Of a stretch of DNA of 64,000 bases, positions 13,449 through 27,300 are shown one piece after another; within the stretch, counting starts at the first letter, position 1, and each line of letters starts with the position of its first letter. A model generated the notes under the pieces. It was not told where the DNA came from. It did no database searches and saw only the letters and a program-made list of their open reading frames with translations. Source of the stretch: Leptasterias polaris (lineage: Eukaryota; Echinodermata; Asteroidea; Forcipulatida; Asteriidae); contig JAZGTN010000095.1 in NCBI GenBank assembly GCA_037783415.1, positions 124,001 to 188,000 of the forward strand, in the 5' to 3' direction. Both the position numbers and the translations under genes were made by a program.

Positions 13449-15575
13449 AGCAAAGACATGACTTCAAAAACATGGCGGACAAAATAATACATCTCACAGG
13501 AAATAAACAAAGGTTGCCGAGTTCAAAACATCAATATCTCCCAAGAAAAACGAGGTTTCGGAGTTGAAATTGTTACCAACACTATCGTGGGAAGTGCGCC
13601 CAACATGTAATCGCGGAAATTCGGCATTTGAAAATTGGTCGGAAATTCACAATTTTGCCATCAAAACGATGGAAAAAACTCCATATTTGGAAGAAAAATT
13701 AAAGTCTGTTTTGACGGTGCATCTCGATAGAGTAGCCCATGCCGAGGTCTGTTTCCGTTTGGAAAAACGCTCAACTCTCAATACTTTGGGAATTACAAGC
13801 AATTTAGCAAAGACATGACTTCAAAAACATGGCGGACAAAATAATACATCTCACAGGAAATAAACAAAGGTTGCCGAGTTCAAAACATCAATATCTCCCA
13901 AGAAAAACGAGGTTTCGGAGTTGAAATTGTTACCAACACTATCGTGGGAAGTGCGCCCAACATGTAATCGCGGAAATTCGGCATTTGAAAATTGGTCGGA
14001 AATTCACAATTTTGCCATCAAAACGATGGAAAAAACTCCATATTTGGAAGAAAAATTAAAGTCTGTTTTGACGGTGCATCTCGATAGAGTAGCCCATGCC
14101 GAGGTCTGTTTCCGTTTGGAAAAACGCTCAACTCTCAATACTTTGGGAATTACAAGCAATTTCGCAAAGACATGACTTCAAAAACATGGCGGACAAAATA
14201 ATAAATCTCACAGGAAATAAACAAAGGTTGCCGAGTTCAAAACATCAATATCTCCCAAGAAAAACGAGGTTTCGGAGTTGAAATTGTTACCAACACTATC
14301 GTGGGAAGTGCGCCCAACATGTAATCGCGGAAATTCGGCATTTGAAAATTGGTCGGAAATTCACAATTTTGCCATCAAAACGATGGAAAAAACTCCATAT
14401 TTGGAAGAAAAATTAAAGTCTGTTTTGACGGTGCATCTCGATAGAGTAGCCCATGCCGAGGTCTGTTTCCGTTTGGAAAAACGTTCAACTCTCAATACTT
14501 TGGGAATTACAAGCAATTTCGCAAAGACATGACTTCAAAAACATGGCGGACAAAATAATAAATCTCACAGGAAATAAACAAAGGTTGCCGAGTTCAAAAC
14601 ATCAATATCTCCCAAGAAAAACGAGGTTTCGGAGTTGAAATTGTTACCAACACTATCGTGGGAAGTGCGCCCAACATGTAATCGCGGAAATTCGGCATTT
14701 GAAAATTGGTCGGAAATTCACAATTTTGCCATCAAAACGATGGAAAAAACTCCATATTTGGAAGAAAAATTAAAGTCTGTTTTGACGGTGCATCTCGATA
14801 GAGTAGCCCATGCCGAGGTCTGTTTCCTTTTGGAAAAACGCTCAACTCTCAATACTTTGGGAATTACAAGCAATTTCGCAAAAACATGACTTCCAAAACA
14901 TGGCGGACAAAATAATAAATCTCCCAGGAAATAAACAAAGGTTGCCGAGTTCAAAACATCAATATCTCCCAAGAAAAACGAGGTTTCGGAGTTGAAATTG
15001 TTACCAACACTATCGGGGGAAGTGCGCCCAACATGTAATCGCGGAAATTCGGCATTTGAAAATGGGTCGGAAATTCACAATTTTGCCATCAAAACGATGG
15101 AAAAAAACTCCATATTTGGAAGAAAAATTAAAGTCTGTTTTGACGGTGCATCTCGATAGAGTAGCCCATGCCGATGTCTGTTTCCTTTTGGAAAAACGCT
15201 CAACTCTCAATACTTTGGGAATTACAAGCAATTTCGCAAAAACATGACTTCAAAAACATGGCGGACAAAATAATAAATCTCCCAGGAAATAAACAAAGGT
15301 TGCCGAGTTCAAAACATCAATATCTCCCAAGAAAAACGAGGTTTCGGAGTTGAAATTGTTACCAACACTATGGGGGGAAGTGCGCCCAACATGTAATCGC
15401 GGAAATTCGGCATTTGAAAATGGGTCGGAAATTCACAATTTTGCCATCAAAACGATGGAAAAAACTCCATATTTGGAAGAAAAATTAAAGTCTGTTCTCC
15501 CGAATTCCCAGGAAATAAACAAAGGTTGCCGAGTTCAAAACATCAATATCTCCCAAGAAAAACGAGGTTTCGGAG
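12263..15575. repeat. Derived higher-order repeat block with an extra truncated monomer (3,313 bp)
   Basis: Monomers are 12263 (with CTCTTAATAC), a 226-bp truncated unit at 12620, 12846 (TTATAATAAAT insertion), a variant at 13204 carrying GGTTTCATTGTTTGAAATT, then a3 13564, a4 13921, a5 14278 (CGTTCAACTC), a6 14635, a7 14992 and a8 15350. The front has been replaced while the a3-a8 tail is kept, so the block is a mosaic of other copies. Its tail matches 5.3-7.5 kb at offset 8,051. Confidence 0.82.
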
Positions 15576-16839
15576 TTAAAATTGTTACCAACACTATCGG
15601 GGGAAGTGCGCCCAACATGTAATCGCGGAAATTCGGCATTTGAAAATGGGTCGGAAATTCACAATTTTGCCATCAAAACGATGGAAAAAACTCCATATTT
15701 GGAAGACAAATTAAAGTCTGTTTTGACGGTGCATCTCGATAGAGTAGCCCATGCCGAGGTCTGTTTCCGTTTGGAAAAACGCTCAACTCTCAATACTTTG
15801 GGAATTACAAGCAATTTCGCAAAGACATTACTTCAAAAACATGGCGGACAAAATAATAAATCTCCCAGGAAATAAACAAAGGTTGCCGAGTTCAAAACAT
15901 CAATATCTCCCAAGAAAAACGAGGTTTCGGAGTTGAAATTGTTACCAACACTATCGTGGGAAGTGCGCCCAACATGTAATCGCGGAAATTCGGCATTTGA
16001 AAATGGGTCGGAAATTCACAAATTTGCCATCAAAACGATGGAAAAAACTCCATATTTGGAAGAAAAATTAAAGTCTGTTTTGACGGTGCATCTCGATAGA
16101 GTAGCCCATGCCGAGGTCTGTTTCCGTTTGGAAAAACGCTCAACTCTCAATACTTTGGGAATTACAAGCAATTTAGCAAAGACATGACTTCAAAAACATG
16201 GCGGACAAAATAATACATCTCACAGGAAATAAACAAAGGTTGCCGAGTTCAAAACATCAATATCTCCCAAGAAAAACGAGGTTTCGGAGTTGAAATTGTT
16301 ACCAACACTATCGTGGGAAGTGCGCCCAACATGTAATCGCGGAAATTCGGCATTTGAAAATTGGTCGGAAATTCACAATTTTGCCATCAAAACGATGGAA
16401 AAAACTCCATATTTGGAAGAAAAATTAAAGTCTGTTTTGACGGTGCATCTCGATAGAGTAGCCCATGCCGAGGTCTGTTTCCGTTTGGAAAAACGCTCAA
16501 CTCTCAATACTTTGGGAATTACAAGCAATTTAGCAAAGACATGACTTCAAAAACATGGCGGACAAAATAATACATCTCACAGGAAATAAACAAAGGTTGC
16601 CGAGTTCAAAACATCAATATCTCCCAAGAAAAACGAGGTTTCGGAGTTGAAATTGTTACCAACACTATCGTGGGAAGTGCGCCCAACATGTAATCGCGGA
16701 AATTCGGCATTTGAAAATTGGTCGGAAATTCACAATTTTGCCATCAAAACGATGGAAAAAACTCCATATTTGGAAGAAAAATTAAAGTCTGTTTTGACGG
16801 TGCATCTCGATAGAGTAGCCCATGCCGAGGTCTGTTTCC
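13306..16839. repeat. Segmental duplication of 5255-8788 (offset 8,051)
   Basis: Variant order from the a2/a3 boundary through a4, a5 with CGTTCAACTC, a6 with CTTCCAAAACATGG, a7 with GCCGATGTC, a8, a1 with GAAGACAAATT, a2 and a3 is the same in both segments. I see no differences between them. They part at CCTTTT (8789) against CCGTTT (16840). The offset equals 6,039 plus 2,012, so this copy and the two other duplications are layered steps of one history. Confidence 0.8.
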
Positions 16840-19487
16840 GTTTGGAAAAACGCTCAACTCTCAATACTTTGGGAATTACAAGCAATTTCGCAAAGACATG
16901 ACTTCAAAAACATGGCGGACAAAATAATAAATCTCACAGGAAATAAACAAAGGTTGCCGAGTTCAAAACATCAATATCTCCCAAGAAAAACGAGGTTTCG
17001 GAGTTGAAATTGTTACCAACACTATCGTGGGAAGTGCGCCCAACATGTAATCGCGGAAATTCGGCATTTGAAAATTGGTCGGAAATTCACAATTTTGCCA
17101 TCAAAACGATGGAAAAAACTCCATATTTGGAAGAAAAATTAAAGTCTGTTTTGACGGTGCATCTCGATAGAGTAGCCCATGCCGAGGTCTGTTTCCGTTT
17201 GGAAAAACGCTCAACTCTCAATACTTTGGGAATTACAAGCAATTTCGCAAAGACATGACTTCAAAAACATGGCGGACAAAATAATAAATCTCACAGGAAA
17301 TAAACAAAGGTTGCCGAGTTCAAAACATCAATATCTCCCAAGAAAAACGAGGTTTCGGAGTTGAAATTGTTACCAACACTATCGTGGGAAGTGCGCCCAA
17401 CATGTAATCGCGGAAATTCGGCATTTGAAAATTGGTCGGAAATTCACAATTTTGCCATCAAAACGATGGAAAAAACTCCATATTTGGAAGAAAAATTAAA
17501 GTCTGTTTTGACGGTGCATCTCGATAGAGTAGCCCATGCCGAGGTCTGTTTCCTTTTGGAAAAACGCTCAACTCTCAATACTTTGGGAATTACAAGCAAT
17601 TTCGCAAAAACATGACTTCAAAAACATGGCGGACAAAATAATAAATCTCCCAGGAAATAAACAAAGGTTGCCGAGTTCAAAACATCAATATCTCCCAAGA
17701 AAAACGAGGTTTCGGAGTTGAAATTGTTACCAACACTATCGGGGGAAGTGCGCCCAACATGTAATCGCGGAAATTCGGCATTTGAAAATGGGTCGGAAAT
17801 TCACAATTTTGCCATCAAAACGATGGAAAAAAACTCCATATTTGGAAGAAAAATTAAAGTCTGTTTTGACGGTGCATCTCGATAGAGTAGCCCATGCCGA
17901 GGTCTGTTTCCTTTTGGAAAAACGCTCAACTCTCAATACTTTGGGAATTACAAGCAATTTCGCAAAAACATGACTTCAAAAACATGGCGGACAAAATAAT
18001 AAATCTCCCAGGAAATAAACAAAGGTTGCCGAGTTCAAAACATCAATATCTCCCAAGAAAAACGAGGTTTCGGAGTTGAAATTGTTACCAACACTATGGG
18101 GGGAAGTGCGCCCAACATGTAATCGCGGAAATTCGGCATTTGAAAATGGGTCGGAAATTCACAATTTTGCCATCAAAACGATGGAAAAAACTCCATATTT
18201 GGAAGAAAAATTAAAGTCTGTTCTCCCGAATTCCCAGGAAATAAACAAAGGTTGCCGAGTTCAAAACATCAATATCTCCCAAGAAAAACGAGGTTTCGGA
18301 GTTAAAATTGTTACCAACACTATCGGGGGAAGTGCGCCCAACATGTAATCGCGGAAATTCGGCATTTGAAAATGGGTCGGAAATTCACAATTTTGCCATC
18401 AAAACGATGGAAAAAACTCCATATTTGGAAGAAAAATTAAAGTCTGTTTTGACGGTGCATCTCGATAGAGTAGCCCATGCCGAGGTCTGTTTCCGTTTGG
18501 AAAAACGCTCAACTCTTAATACTTTGGGAATTACAAGCAATTTCGCAAAGACATGACTTCAAAAACATGGCGGACAAAATAATAAATCTCCCAGGAAATA
18601 AACAAAGGTTGCCGAGTTCAAAACATCAATATCTCCCAAGAAAAACGAGGTTTCGGAGTTGAAATTGTTACCAACACTATCGGGGGAAGTGCGCCCAACA
18701 TGTAATCGCGGAAATTCGGCATTTGAAAATGGGTCGGAAATTCACAATTTTGCCATCAAAACGATGGAAAAAACTCCATATTTGGAAGAAAAATTAAAGT
18801 CTGTTCTCCCGAATTCCCAGGAAATAAACAAAGGTTGCCGAGTTCAAAACATCAATATCTCCCAAGAAAAACGAGGTTTCGGAGTTAAAATTGTTACCAA
18901 CACTATCGGGGGAAGTGCGCCCAACATGTAATCGCGGAAATTCGGCATTTGAAAATGGGTCGGAAATTCACAATTTTGCCATCAAAACGATGGAAAAAAC
19001 TCCATATTTGGAAGAAAAATTAAAGTCTGTTTTGACGGTGCATCTCGATAGAGTAGCCCATGCCGAGGTCTGTTTCCGTTTGGAAAAACGCTCAACTCTC
19101 AATACTTTGGGAATTACAAGCAATTTCGCAAAGACATGACTTCAAAAACATGGCGGACAAAATTATAATAAATCTCCCAGGAAATAAACAAAGGTTGCCG
19201 AGTTCAAAACATCAATATCTCCCAAGAAAAACGAGGTTTCATTGTTTGAAATTGTTACCAACACTATCGGGGGAAGTGCGCCCAACATGTAATCGCGGAA
19301 ATTCGGCATTTGAAAATGGGTCGGAAATTCACAATTTTGCCATCAAAACGATGGAAAAAACTCCATATTTGGAAGAAAAATTAAAGTCTGTTTTGACGGT
19401 GCATCTCGATAGAGTAGCCCATGCCGAGGTCTGTTTCCGTTTGGAAAAACGCTCAACTCTCAATACTTTGGGAATTACAAGCAATTT
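14561..19487. repeat. Large segmental duplication, right copy (partner 8522-13448)
   Basis: Partner of the segment 6,039 bp upstream. The two copies are about 4.9 kb long and nearly identical by variant order. After 19487 the copies diverge: here another TTTCATTGTTTG monomer follows at 19604, with CCAAATTTGG in place of CCATATTTGG. Confidence 0.85.
15576..18301. repeat. Satellite A higher-order repeat, complete copy 3
   Basis: a1 15576, a2 15933, a3 16290, a4 16647, a5 17004, a6 17361, a7 17718, a8 18076; total 2,726 bp. It matches copy 2 at offset 6,039, with the a1 C/A difference the only one I noticed. It is therefore a recent duplicate. Confidence 0.88.
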
Positions 19488-21358
19488 CGCAAAGACATGA
19501 CTTCAAAAACATGGCGGACAAAATTATAATAAATCTCCCAGGAAATAAACAAAGGTTGCCGAGTTCAAAACATCAATATCTCCCAAGAAAAACGAGGTTT
19601 CATTGTTTGAAATTGTTACCAACACTATCGGGGGAAGTGCGCCCAACATGTAATCGCGGAAATTCGGCATTTGAAAATGGGTCGGAAATTCACAATTTTG
19701 CCATCAAAACGATGGAAAAAACTCCAAATTTGGAAGAAAAATTAAAGTCTGTTTTGACGGTGCATCTCGATAGAGTAGCCCATGCCGAGGTCTGTTTCCG
19801 TTTGGAAAAACGCTCAACTCTTAATACTTTGGGAATTACAAGCAATTTCGCAAAGACATGACTTCAAAAACATGGCGGACAAAATAATAAATCTCCCAGG
19901 AAATAAACAAAGGTTGCCGAGTTCAAAACATCAATATCTCCCAAGAAAAACGAGGTTTCGGAGTTGAAATTGTTACCAACACTATCGGGGGAAGTGCGCC
20001 CAACATGTAATCGCGGAAATTCGGCATTTGAAAATGGGTCGGAAATTCACAATTTTGCCATCAAAACGATGGAAAAAACTCCATATTTGGAAGAAAAATT
20101 AAAGTCTGTTCTCCCGAATTCCCAGGAAATAAACAAAGGTTGCCGAGTTCAAAACATCAATATCTCCCAAGAAAAACGAGGTTTCGGAGTTGAAATTGTT
20201 ACCAACACTATCGGGGGAAGTGCGCCCAACATGTAATCGCGGAAATTCGGCATTTGAAAATGGGTCGGAAATTCACAATTTTGCCATCAAAACGATGGAA
20301 AAAACTCCATATTTGGAAGAAAAATTAAAGTCTGTTCTCCCGAATTCCCAGGAAATAAACAAAGGTTGCCGAGTTCAAAACATCAATATCTCCCAAGAAA
20401 AACGAGGTTTCGGAGTTAAAATTGTTACCAACACTATCGGGGGAAGTGCGCCCAACATGTAATCGCGGAAATTCGTCATTTGAAAATTGGTCGGAAATTC
20501 ACAATTTTGCCATCAAAACGATGGAAAAAACTCCATATTTGGAAGAAAAATTAAAGTCTGTTTTGACGGTGCATCTCGATAGAGTAGCCCATGCCGAGGT
20601 CTGTTTCCGTTTGGAAAAACGCTCAACTCTCAATACTTTGGGAATTACAAGCAATTTCGCAAAGACATGACTTCAAAAACATGGCGGAAAAAATTATAAT
20701 AAATCTCCCAGGAAATAAACAAAGGTTGCCAAGTTCAAATATCAATATCTCCCAAGAAAAACGAGGTTTCGGAGTTGAAATTGTTACCAACACTATCGGG
20801 GGAAGTGCGCCCAACATGTAATCGCGGAAATTCGGCATTTGAAAATGGGTCGGAAATTCACAATTTTGCCATCAAAACGATGGAAAAAACTCCATATTTG
20901 GAAGAAAAATTAAAGTCTGTTTTGACGGTGCATCTCGATAGAGTAGCCCATGCCGAGGTCTGTTTCCGTTTGGAAAAACCTCTCAACTCTCAATACTTTG
21001 GGAATTACAAGCAATTTCGCAAAAACATGACTTCAAAAACATGGCGGACAAAATAATAAATCTCCCAGGAAATAAACAAAGGTTGCCGAGTTCAAAACAT
21101 CAATATCTCCCAAGAAAAACGAGGTTTCGGAGTTGAAATTGTTACCAACACTATCGGGGGAAGTGCGCCCAACATGTAATCGCGGAAATTCGGCATTTGA
21201 AAATGGGTCGGAAATTCACAATTTTGCCATCAAAACGATGGAAAAAACTCCATATTTGGAAGAAAAATTAAAGTCTGTTCTCCCGAATTCCCAGGAAATA
21301 AACAAAGGTTGCCGAGTTCAAAACATCAATATCTCCCAAGAAAAACGAGGTTTCGGAG
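18302..21358. repeat. Disordered end of the 8-monomer zone
   Basis: The regular order breaks down. Monomer starts are 18302, 18659 (226 bp), 18885, 19243, 19604, 19964 (226), 20190 (226), 20416 (AATTCGTCATTTG and GGCGGAAAAAATT), 20775 (AAAAACCTCTCAACTC, +1 bp) and 21133 (226). The density of truncated and singly mutated monomers is highest here, marking the border between two differently organised parts of satellite A. Confidence 0.75.
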
Positions 21359-24300
21359 TTAAAATTGTTACCAACACTATCGGGGGAAGTGCGCCCAACA
21401 TGTAATCGCGGAAATTCGGCATTTGAAAATGGGTCGGAAATTCACAATTTTGCCATCAAAACGATGGAAAAAACTCCATATTTGGAAGAAAAATTAAAGT
21501 CTGTTTTGACGGTGCATCTCGATAGAGTAGCCCATGCCGAGGTCTGTTTCCGTTTGGAAAAACGCTCAACTCTCAATACTTTGGGAATTACAAGCAATTT
21601 CGCAAAGACATTACTTCAAAAACATGGCGGACAAAATTATAATAAATCTCCCAGGAAATAAACAAAGGTTGCCGAGTTCAAAACATCAATATCTCCCAAG
21701 AAAAACGAGGTTTCGGAGTTGAAATTGTAACCAACACTATCGGGGGAAGTGCGCCCAACATGTAAACGCGGAAATTCGGCATTTGAAAATGGGTCGGAAA
21801 TTCACAATTTTGCCATCAAAACGATGGAAAAAACTCCATATTTGGAAGAAAAATTAAAGTCTGTTTTGACGGTGCATCTCGATAGAGTAGCCCATGCCGA
21901 GGTCTGTTTCCGTTTGGAAAAACGCTCAACTCTCAATACTTTGGGAATTACAAGCTATTTCGCAAAGACATTACTTCAAAAACATGGCGGACAAAATAAT
22001 AAATCTCCCAGGAAATAAACAAAGGTTGCCGAGTTCAAAACATCAATATCTCCCAAGAAAAACGAGGTTTCGGAGTTGAAATTGTTACCAACACTATCGG
22101 GGGAAGTGCGCCCAACATGTAATCGCGGAAATTCGGCATTTGAAAATGGGTCGGAAATTCACAATTTTGCCATCAAAACGATGGAAAAAACTCCATATTT
22201 GGAAGAAAAATTAAAGTCTGTTTTGACGGTGCATCTCGATAGAGTAGCCCATGCCGAGGTCTGTTTCCGTTTGGAAAAACGCTCAACTCTCAATACTTTG
22301 GGAATTACAAGCAATTTCGCAAAGACATTACTTCAAAAACATGGCGGACAAAATTATAATAAATCTCCCAGGAAATAAACAAAGGTTGCCGAGTTCAAAA
22401 CATCAATATCTCCCAAGAAAAACGAGGTTTCGGAGTTGAAATTGTTACCAACACTATCGGGGGAAGTGCGCCCAACATGTAAACGCGGAAATTCGGCATT
22501 TGAAAATGGGTCGGAAATTCACAATTTTGCCATCAAAACGATGGAAAAAACTCCATATTTGGAAGAAAAATTAAAGTCTGTTTTGACGGTGCATCTCGAT
22601 AGAGTAGCCCATGCCGAGGTCTGTTTCCGTTTGGAAAAACGCTCAACTCTCAATACTTTGGGAATTACAAGCAATTTCGCAAAGACATTACTTCAAAAAC
22701 ATGGCGGACAAAATTATAATAAATCTCCCAGGAAATAAACAAAGGTTGCCGAGTTCAAAACATCAATATCTCCCAAGAAAAACGAGGTTTCGGAGTTGAA
22801 ATTGTTACCAACACTATCGGGGGAAGTGCGCCCAACATGTAAACGCGGAAATTCGGCATTTGAAAATGGGTCGGAAATTCACAATTTTGCCATCAAAACG
22901 ATGGAAAAAACTCCATATTTGGAAGAAAAATTAAAGTCTGTTTTGACGGTGCATCTCGATAGAGTAGCCCATGCCGAGGTCTGTTTCCGTTTGGAAAAAC
23001 GCTCAACTCTCAATACTTTGGGAATTACAAGCAATTTCGCAAAGACATTACTTCAAAAACATGGCGGACAAAATAATAAATCTCCCAGGAAATAAACAAA
23101 GGTTGCCGAGTTCAAAACATCAATATCTCCCAAGAAAAACGAGGTTTCGGAGTTGAAATTGTTACCAACACTATCGGGGGAAGTGCGCCCAACATGTAAT
23201 CGCGGAAATTCGGCATTTGAAAATGGGTCGGAAATTCACAATTTTGCCATCAAAACGATGGAAAAAACTCCATATTTGGAAGAAAAATTAAAGTCTGTTT
23301 TGACGGTGCATCTCGATAGAGTAGCCCATGCCGAGGTCTGTTTCCGTTTGGAAAAACGCTCAACTCTCAATACTTTGGGAATTACAAGCAATTTCGCAAA
23401 GACATTACTTCAAAAACATGGCGGACAAAATTATAATAAATCTCCCAGGAAATAAACAAAGGTTGCCGAGTTCAAAACATCAATATCTCCCAAGAAAAAC
23501 GAGGTTTCGGAGTTGAAATTGTTACCAACACTATCGGGGGAAGTGCGCCCAACATGTAAACGCGGAAATTCGGCATTTGAAAATGGGTCGGAAATTCACA
23601 ATTTTGCCATCAAAACGATGGAAAAAACTCCATATTTGGAAGAAAAATTAAAGTCTGTTTTGACGGTGCATCTCGATAGAGTAGCCCATGCCGAGGTCTG
23701 TTTCCGTTTGGAAAAACGCTCAACTCTCAATACTTTGGGAATTACAAGCAATTTCGCAAAGACATTACTTCAAAAACATGGCGGACAAAATAATAAATCT
23801 CCCAGGAAATAAACAAAGGTTGCCGAGTTCAAAACATCAATATCTCCCAAGAAAAACGAGGTTTCGGAGTTGAACTTGTTACCAACACTATCGGGGGAAG
23901 TGCGCCCAACATGTAATCGCGGAAATTCGGCATTTGAAAATGGGTCGGAAATTCACAATTTTGCCATCAAAACGATGGAAAAAACTCCATATTTGGAAGA
24001 AAAATTAAAGTCTGTTTTGACGGTGCATCTCGATAGAGTAGCCCATGCCGAGGTCTGTTTCCGTTTGGAAAAACGCTCAACTCTCAATACTTTGGGAATT
24101 ACAAGCAATTTCGCAAAAACATGACTTCAAAAACATGGCGGACAAAATTATAATAAATCTCCCAGGAAATAAACAAAGGTTGCCGAGTTCAAAACATCAA
24201 TATCTCCCAAGAAAAACGAGGTTTCGGAGTTGAAATTGTTACCAACACTATCGGGGGAAGTGCGCCCAACATGTAATCGCGGAAATTCGGCATTTGAAAA

Positions 24301-27300
24301 TGGGTCGGAAATTCACAATTTTGCCATCAAAACGATGGAAAAAACTCCATATTTGGAAGAAAAATTAAAGTCTGTTTTGACGGTGCATCTCGATAGAGTA
24401 GCCCATGCCGAGGTCTGTTTCCGTTTGGAAAAACGCTCAACTCTCAATACTTTGGGAATTACAAGCAATTTCGCAAAGACATTACTTCAAAAACATGGCG
24501 GACAAAATTATAATAAATCTCCCAGGAAATAAACAAAGGTTGCCGAGTTCAAAACATCAATATCTCCCAAGAAAAACGAGGTTTCGGAGTTGAAATTGTA
24601 ACCAACACTATCGGGGGAAGTGCGCCCAACATGTAAACGCGGAAATTCGGCATTTGAAAATGGGTCGGAAATTCACAATTTTGCCATCAAAACTCCATAT
24701 TTGGAAGAAAAATTAAAGTCTGTTTTGACGGTGCATCTCGATAGAGTAGCCCATGCCGAGGTCTGTTTCCGTTTGGAAAAACGCTCAACTCTCAATACTT
24801 TGGGAATTACAAGCTATTTCGCAAAGACATTACTTCAAAAACATGGCGGACAAAATAATAAATCTCCCAGGAAATAAACAAAGGTTGCCGAGTTCAAAAC
24901 ATCAATATCTCCCAAGAAAAACGAGGTTTCGGAGTTGAAATTGTTACCAACACTATCGGGGGAAGTGCGCCCAACATGTAATCGCGGAAATTCGGCATTT
25001 GAAAATGGGTCGGAAATTCACAATTTTGCCATCAAAACGATGGAAAAAACTCCATATTTGGAAGAAAAATTAAAGTCTGTTTTGACGGTGCATCTCGATA
25101 GAGTAGCCCATGCCGAGGTCTGTTTCCGTTTGGAAAAACGCTCAACTCTTAATACTTTGGGAATTACAAGCAATTTCGCAAAGACATGACTTCAAAAACA
25201 TGGCGGACAAAATAATAAATCTCCCAGGAAATAAACAAAGGTTGCCGAGTTCAAAACATCAATATCTCCCAAGAAAAACGAGGTTTCGGAGTTGAACTTG
25301 TTACCAACACTATCGGGGGATGTGCGCCCAACATGTAATCGCGGAAATTCGGCATTTGAAAATGGGTCGGAAATTCACAATTTTGCCATCAAAACGATGG
25401 AAAAAAATCCATATTTGGAAGAAAAATTAAAGTCTGTTTTGACGGTGCATCTCGATAGAGTAGCCCATGCCGAGGTCTGTTTCCGTTTGGAAAAACGCTC
25501 AACTCTCAATACTTTGGGAATTACAAGCAATTTCGCAAAGACATGACTTCAAAAACATGGCGGACAAAATTATAATAAATCTCCCAGGAAATAAACAAAG
25601 GTTGCCGAGTTCAAAACATCAATATCTCCCAAGAAAAACGAGGTTTCGGAGTTAAAATTGTTACCAACACTATCGGGGGAAGTGCGCCCAACATGTAATC
25701 GCGGAAATTCGGCATTTGAAAATGGGTCGGAAATTCACAATTTTGCCATCAAAACGATGGAAAAAACTCCATATTTGGAAGAAAAATTAAAGTCTGTTTT
25801 GACGGTGCATCTCGATAGAGTAGCCCATGCCGAGGTCTGTTTCCGTTTGGAAAAACGCTCAACTCTCAATACTTTGGGAATTACAAGCAATTTCGCAAAG
25901 ACATGACTTCAAAAACATGGCGGACAAAATTATAATAAATCTCCCAGGAAATAAACAAAGGTTGCCGAGTTCAAAACATCAATATCTCCCAAGAAAAACG
26001 AGGTTTCGGAGTTAAAATTGTTACCAACACTATCGGGGGAAGTGCGCCCAACATGTAATCGCGGAAATTCGGCATTTGAAAATGGGTCAGAAATTCACAA
26101 TTTTGCCATCAAAACGATGGAAAAAACTCCATATTTGGAAGAAAAATTAAAGTCTGTTTTGACGGTGCATCTCGATAGAGTAGCCCATGCCGAGGTCTGT
26201 TTCCGTTTGGAAAAACGCTCAACTCTCAATACTTTGGGAATTACAAGCAATTTCGCAAAAACATGACTTAAAAAATATGGCGGACAAAATAATAAATCTC
26301 CCAGGAAATAAACAAAGGTTGCCGAGTTCAAAACATCAATATCTCCCAAGAAAAACGAGGTTTCGGAGTTGAAATTGTTACCAACACTATCGGGGGAAGT
26401 GCGCCCAACATGTAATCGCGGAAATTCGGCATTTGAAAATGGGTCGGAAATTCACAATTTTGCAATCAAAACGATGGAAAAAACTCCATATTTGGAAGAA
26501 GAATTAAAGTCTGTTTTGACGGTGCATCTCGATAGAGTAGCCCATGCCGAGGTCTGTTTCCGTTTGGAAAAACGCTCAACTCTCAATACTTTGGGAATTA
26601 CAAGCAATTTCGCAAAAACATGACTTCAAAAACATGGCGGACAAAATTATAATAAATCTCCCAGGAAATAAACAAAGGTTGCCGAGTTCAAAACATCAAT
26701 ATCTCCCAAGAAAAACGAGGTTTCGGAGTTGAAATTGTTACCAACACTATCGGGGGAAGTGCGCCCAACATGTAATCGCGGAAATTCGGCATTTGAAAAT
26801 GGGTCGGAAATTCACAATTTTGCCATCAAAACGATGGAAAAAACTCCATATTTGGAAGAAAAATTAAAGTCTGTTTTGACGGTGCATCTCGATAGAGTAG
26901 CCCATGCCGAGGTCTGTTTCCGTTTGGAAAAACGCTCAACTCTCAATACTTTGGGAATTACAAGCAATTTCGCAAAGACATTACTTCAAAAACATGGCGG
27001 ACAAAATTATAATAAATCTCCCAGGAAATAAACAAAGGTTGCCGAGTTCAAAACATCAATATCTCCCAAGAAAAACGAGGTTTCGGAGTTGAAATTGTAA
27101 CCAACACTATCGGGGGAAGTGCGCCCAACATGTAAACGCGGAAATTCGGCATTTGAAAATGGGTCGGAAATTCACAATTTTGCCATCAAAACGATGGAAA
27201 AAACTCCATATTTGGAAGAAAAATTAAAGTCTGTTTTGACGGTGCATCTCGATAGAGTAGCCCATGCCGAGGTCTGTTTCCGTTTGGAAAAACGCTCAAC

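Larger units (their letters stand above)
2426..21358. repeat. Eleven 226-bp truncated A monomers sharing one deletion junction
   Basis: Starts are 2426, 7299, 9311, 12037, 12620, 15350, 18076, 18659, 19964, 20190 and 21133. Each lacks 131 bp between AAAGTCTGTT and CCAGGAAATAAAC and carries the same junction, CTGTTCTCCCGAATTCCC. That junction holds a few bases not explained by a clean deletion and creates a GAATTC site (for example 2578-2583). One shared junction implies a single origin followed by spread. Two are adjacent at 19964 and 20190. None occurs after 21358. Confidence 0.92.
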
